Shown here: positions 60,787-64,000 of the stretch, piece by piece
How the letters are laid out: every line of letters begins with the position of its first letter
How positions within the stretch are numbered: the stretch's first letter is position 1
Source of the DNA: Cytophagales bacterium Alg240-R148
Lineage (GTDB): Bacteria; Bacteroidota; Bacteroidia; Cytophagales; Cyclobacteriaceae
Reading direction: 5' to 3'
Assembly (NCBI GenBank): GCA_900537185.1
Contig: LS999827.1
Span: 687,001 to 751,000 of the forward strand
Length of the DNA: 64,000 bases
Notes under the pieces: generated by a model
What the model saw: the letters and a program-made list of their open reading frames with translations, nothing else
What the model was told of the DNA's origin: nothing
Databases searched by the model: none
Made by a program: the position numbers and the translations under genes

Positions 60787-61328
60787 AAGACAACTTTAAA
60801 GATTGGGTAGAAGACGAAAGAGCGGCGTTTGAATTTCAAAACCCCGACTTGGATGGTCTCTGGGAGAATATTGATAACGAACTTAAAAAATCGGAATCCA
60901 AAAAGAATGTGTTTTGGAAGGCAACGATGAAAATTGCTGCGTCCATTCTGATAGTATGCATGTGTACCTGGGTAGGTTTTAGAACCTACAATTACAAACA
61001 GTTTGTGCACGAAGGTGCTGGGCTCACACAGATTTCTTCGGAATTGGCCGAAACTGAAGTTTATTATGCCTCACAGGTATCTGAAAAATTGGAAATTATC
61101 AAGGCCAATGACGAAGAATTGCACATCGAGGTGGCAAGCACAATAGAAGAACTGGACGAAGAGTACCAATTATTAAAACAAGATTTAAATGATCAGGCTG
61201 ATAACGAAGAGGTTATTGAGGCTATGATAGATAATTACAGGTTAAAACTTGACCTGCTAGAAAAAATATTAAGTGAGTTACAAACGGATGAAAAAGCATT
61301 TAATGCAAAAAAAGAGCGCAATTTATAG
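60783..61328 (+). CDS. Putative membrane anti-sigma factor
   Basis: This 181-residue protein has a cytoplasmic N-terminus (about 1-42), a TM helix (IAASILIVCMCTWVGF region, about 45-65) and a periplasmic coiled coil (about 85-180). This matches the anti-sigma topology and the ATGA coupling with the sigma gene. No zinc-binding motif is visible, so the mechanism differs from ZAS-type anti-sigmas. The stop overlaps the next gene start. Confidence 0.75.
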   Translation: MKDNFKDWVEDERAAFEFQNPDLDGLWENIDNELKKSESKKNVFWKATMKIAASILIVCMCTWVGFRTYNYKQFVHEGAGLTQISSELAETEVYYASQVSEKLEIIKANDEELHIEVASTIEELDEEYQLLKQDLNDQADNEEVIEAMIDNYRLKLDLLEKILSELQTDEKAFNAKKERNL

Positions 61329-62445
61329 GGCCCTCTTTGTACTGACCTTTGTGGTAGTCCCTTTGTTTTCATTTGGTCAATCAACCAAAGAGCACAAAGA
61401 GATTACCAAAAACTTTAAGTTGAATGGAAGGGGGCAGTTGGAGATTAGCAATAAGTATGGGCAAATAAGTCTGCTTGACAGCAGCGATGATTCTGTTAGA
61501 ATCGTTGTAAATGTTACGGCTTATGGTAAAGATTATTCTGCTGCCAGAAAATCGCTTAATAGAATAGATTTCGATATCCGCCAATCGGGTCAATACATTA
61601 CTGCAGAAACTGTATTTGATAGAAAATCAGGAGTTGTTAAGGACATTTTTAATAGCATTGGGGATTATTCCAAATCTCTATTGAGCAAAAATAAACTTGA
61701 AATAACGTATGAAGTGCAGGTACCTTCCTATGTACGGGTGTCCATTGAAAATAAATTTGGGGATGTTTACCTACAGTCTAGAAAAAGCAATACAGATGTA
61801 CGCATCAGCCATGGCAACCTTCGAGCCAATAAATTGGATGGTGTTTCTGAAATAGAAGTAAGTTATGGAGATGTAACCATCAAACATATTGAAGAAGGCA
61901 ATTTCATATTAAAAGCTGTAGATAGAGCTGAAATCAAAGAAGCCAATGAGATTAGCATCAAAAGTAGCTCATCTGACATTCGCTTGGGCACCATCAACCG
62001 CTTAAAGATGGAGTCTAGAGGAGACAAACGGTATTCGATTGAAAAAATCAACCATATCAATGGTTCTACTTCCTTTACCAACTTAGAAGTTGCAGAATGT
62101 TCCAAATCGCTAGATGTCACATCGAGTTATGGAGAGATTGCAGTAGAGTACATGCCTTATAATTTCTCTTATGTGCAATTAAAAAGTAAGTCTACAGATA
62201 TCAATATTATATTCGACAACCAGTCTTGGATCGAAACCAACATCGAGGTCAAAGAAGAAAACCTAACCATAAGTGGCAACAACAGCACCTTAAAAAAAGC
62301 CTATTTAGAAGATAAAAAAGGAATTGTAAGAATAACAGGGTTCTTAGGCCGCAAGAACATTTACAGTGCACAACTTGGCCTGAGGGCTCATTCTGGTAGT
62401 ATAAAACTCAATTTAAATGGAGATAGTAAAACGGCAAAAAAGTAA
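61303..62445 (+). CDS. DUF4097-like secreted beta-helix protein
   Basis: From the ATG at 61303 this is about 380 residues (an ATG at 61288 and a GTG at 61273 are also in frame). A signal peptide (FVVVPLFSFGQ) is followed by KNFKLNGRGQLEISNKYGQI and repeated strands (VSIENKFGDVYLQSRKSN, EIEVSYGDVTIKHIEEGN, SLDVTSSYGEIAVEYMPYN), matching the DUF4097 beta-helix fold. It overlaps the anti-sigma gene by 26 bases. It may be the sensory or envelope effector of the sigma system. Confidence 0.8.
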   Translation: MQKKSAIYRALFVLTFVVVPLFSFGQSTKEHKEITKNFKLNGRGQLEISNKYGQISLLDSSDDSVRIVVNVTAYGKDYSAARKSLNRIDFDIRQSGQYITAETVFDRKSGVVKDIFNSIGDYSKSLLSKNKLEITYEVQVPSYVRVSIENKFGDVYLQSRKSNTDVRISHGNLRANKLDGVSEIEVSYGDVTIKHIEEGNFILKAVDRAEIKEANEISIKSSSSDIRLGTINRLKMESRGDKRYSIEKINHINGSTSFTNLEVAECSKSLDVTSSYGEIAVEYMPYNFSYVQLKSKSTDINIIFDNQSWIETNIEVKEENLTISGNNSTLKKAYLEDKKGIVRITGFLGRKNIYSAQLGLRAHSGSIKLNLNGDSKTAKK

Positions 62446-62450
62446 CTAAT

Positions 62451-62969
62451 ATGAAAAAATCGGTCTTTTTAATTTTTGCCATCATCGCTTTAACGTTTGT
62501 AGAGGTACAAGCTCAGTATAAAAACTCCGCTGGTATCCGATTCGGATATACCTCTGCTGTAACCTATAAACGATTTATTAAAGATGAACAGGCGCTTGAA
62601 TTAATGGGCAGCAGCCGGAACAATGGTTTCCAGCTGACCATGCTTTTTAACAACCATAAACCAATGGAAGTTAGTTTCAATGACAACTTCTATTTTAATT
62701 ATGGAATTGGTGGACACGTGGGCTTTGAAAAGCGCAATGTTTACCGGGTCAAAAACCCATACACCACCCCATTCCCTGATGAATTTTCGGTCCACGATAA
62801 AACCACTTTTGTAATGGGAGTGGATGCAATCTTCGGGGTAGAATATAGGTGGTTATCGGTACCCATGACGTTTGGCTTGGATTTCAAGCCTTATTTTGAT
62901 TATGTAGGATGGAGAGAAACCAATTTTAGGTTTTGGGACATGGCCATAACGTTTAAATATATTTTCTAA
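62451..62969 (+). CDS. Small outer-membrane beta-barrel-like protein
   Basis: The 172-residue protein has a signal peptide ending VQAQ and alternating beta character (SAGIRFGYTSAVTYKRFIK, FYFNYGIGGHVGFEKRN, WDMAITFKYIF) with a final aromatic residue, as in barrels. It follows the DUF4097-like gene after 5 bases, so it is in the same operon. No family is recognised. Confidence 0.75.
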   Translation: MKKSVFLIFAIIALTFVEVQAQYKNSAGIRFGYTSAVTYKRFIKDEQALELMGSSRNNGFQLTMLFNNHKPMEVSFNDNFYFNYGIGGHVGFEKRNVYRVKNPYTTPFPDEFSVHDKTTFVMGVDAIFGVEYRWLSVPMTFGLDFKPYFDYVGWRETNFRFWDMAITFKYIF

Positions 62970-62993
62970 AAAAATTAAAATTAAGACATAAAG

Positions 62994-63623
62994 ATGAAGA
63001 AGTTAATTTTATGTACACTGACCCTTTTGGGAGCCATGAATTTAAGTATGGCACAAACAGAAATGAAAACGATTTTTGGTAGCAAAGAAGGGCAAAAGGT
63101 AAAAGTCGACGGGTTTGGTAGTATGGACTTTATGGTTTCTAAAGTAATTGATCAGGAGTCCATGCAAATTGGTGCACATGGTGGCATTATTTTAAACAAA
63201 AAATTAATGTTAGGAGCCGGAGGTTACGGCATTGTAACCCAGCATAAATTTGATGGTGTTTTTCCGCAACAACCACTCAATTTATATGGGGGTTATGGTG
63301 GGCTGCTCATTGGGTTTAATGTTGCTCCTAGAGAGGCCATTCACGCTTCTTTTCCTGTTATCATTGGTGCCGGAGGCATTGATATCGCAGACCGTGATTT
63401 TTTCCCAAATGCCGGGCCAGAATTTGAAGAATACATTATTGAATCTTCCGCATTTTTTGTAATCCACCCAATGGCCAATATAGAAATCAATATGACAAAG
63501 TTCTTTCGCTTAGCAGCTGGTGTGGGCTATCGCCATGTTAGCGGAACCGATTTAGTTAATATTAAGGATGAAGATTTAACTTCTTGGACCGCCAACGTAT
63601 CTTTTAAATTTGGTGGTTTTTAA
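62994..63623 (+). CDS. Small outer-membrane beta-barrel-like protein
   Basis: The 209-residue protein has a signal peptide ending LSMAQ, and strands such as MLGAGGYGIVTQHKFDG, LNLYGGYGGLLIGFNVAP and FRLAAGVGYRHVSGTDL, ending ANVSFKFGGF. The Gly-rich alternating pattern and terminal Phe fit an outer-membrane barrel. It lies 24 bases after the preceding gene and ends in a bidirectional terminator, so it is probably the operon's last gene. Confidence 0.75.
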   Translation: MKKLILCTLTLLGAMNLSMAQTEMKTIFGSKEGQKVKVDGFGSMDFMVSKVIDQESMQIGAHGGIILNKKLMLGAGGYGIVTQHKFDGVFPQQPLNLYGGYGGLLIGFNVAPREAIHASFPVIIGAGGIDIADRDFFPNAGPEFEEYIIESSAFFVIHPMANIEINMTKFFRLAAGVGYRHVSGTDLVNIKDEDLTSWTANVSFKFGGF

Positions 63624-63640
63624 CTGCAATTAAGGAAAAT

Positions 63641-63675
63641 AAAAAAGGGCAGTATCGAAATACTGCCCTTTTTTT
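63641..63675. terminator. Bidirectional terminator
   Basis: GGGCAGTAT (63647-63655) and ATACTGCCC (63660-63668) pair around CGAA, flanked by A6 and T7, giving U-tracts on both strands. It sits between the convergent barrel gene and the DPP-IV-type peptidase. Confidence 0.88.
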
Positions 63676-63686
63676 ATGTTTTTTCT

Positions 63687-64000
63687 TTATAGTTTTTCCA
63701 AAATATAGTTGGTCATCATATTGTAAAGGTGCGGCCTTGCTGCCCTTGTGTAAATACCATGGGCCCTGTCTGGGTAATAAAAAGAATCAAACTGCTTGCC
63801 AGCAGCAATTAAGGCGTCTTGCATGGCTACTGCATTTTGAAAATGTACATTGTCATCCCCAGTACCATGAATTAAGAAATAATTCCCCTTTAACTTATCC
63901 ACATGTTTCACGGGAGAATTGTCATCGTAACCCGAAGCATTGTCCTGTGGTCTTTGTAAAAATCTTTCGGTATAAATAGTGTCATAATAACGCCATGTAG
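63687..64000 (-). CDS. S9 prolyl oligopeptidase / DPP-IV-type peptidase, C-terminal end
   Basis: Reading leftward from the window edge, the frame includes RPQDNASGYDDNSPV, GNYFLIHGTGDDNVHFQN and FYYPDRAHGIYTRAARPHLY, with catalytic Asp (GDDNVHF) and His (RAHGIY) of the alpha/beta-hydrolase domain. The nucleophilic serine and the beta-propeller lie outside the window. It would release dipeptides from peptide N-termini, often in the periplasm. Confidence 0.9.
   Translation of the reverse strand, partial: TWRYYDTIYTERFLQRPQDNASGYDDNSPVKHVDKLKGNYFLIHGTGDDNVHFQNAVAMQDALIAAGKQFDSFYYPDRAHGIYTRAARPHLYNMMTNYILEKL

Overview
The window is a stretch of a Bacteroidota chromosome, most likely from the Cytophagales or a near relative. 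This rests on four things: low GC content; promoters of the TTG / TAnnTTTG type (for example 5' of glyA) with almost no Shine-Dalgarno sequences; a secreted subtilase with a type IX secretion C-terminal domain; and families typical of that phylum (PadR-linked MacB-like permeases, DUF2807/DUF4097 proteins, lamin-tail proteins). I found no tRNA, rRNA, CRISPR array, prophage or intact insertion sequence. It reads as ordinary chromosome, densely packed, with many 1-4 bp stop/start overlaps.

Bases 1-14400 are mostly housekeeping genes: yqeY (cut by the window edge), pdxJ, a DUF2807 lipoprotein, glyA-tatC-rpiB, a multi-pass membrane protein, rbfA with a LolC/E-like permease, a SNF2 helicase, mazG, a small NqrM-like protein, then glmM-like and iscS-like genes closed by a clear terminator. 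Bases 14400-23900 hold a membrane-anchored MutS-like ATPase overlapping a HEAT-repeat/cyclophilin lipoprotein, purK-purE, prmC, ribD with free-methionine sulfoxide reductase, and an AraC regulator with a transglutaminase-like protein.

Bases 24100-44700 are more accessory: a DUF4349 lipoprotein, a pyruvoyl-dependent arginine decarboxylase with an Asn-Ser cleavage site, a translationally coupled three-gene envelope operon with two tandem paralogues, an NtrB/NtrC-type pair divergent from a MacB-like permease, a flippase-like protein, a T9SS subtilase, an MDR oxidoreductase, a PadR regulator coupled to a large MacB-like permease, and a lamin-tail secreted protein.

Bases 44600-53600 return to core functions: recF with a DUF721 protein, pdhA, a TPR protein, ribH, aspartokinase, a large MscS channel and a DUF481-like outer-membrane protein. 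Bases 53600-64000 hold a lipoprotein, a tiny 25-residue membrane peptide, hutG-hutF behind a structured leader, a YfiR protein coupled to a sensor kinase, an LPP20-like lipoprotein, an apparent gene remnant, an ECF sigma/anti-sigma operon with a DUF4097 protein and two small barrel-like proteins, and the 3' end of a DPP-IV-type peptidase.

No defence system or other large new system is evident. The best leads are the YfiR-kinase module, the ECF envelope operon, the Asn-Ser arginine decarboxylase, the paralogous envelope operon, and the structured hut leader.
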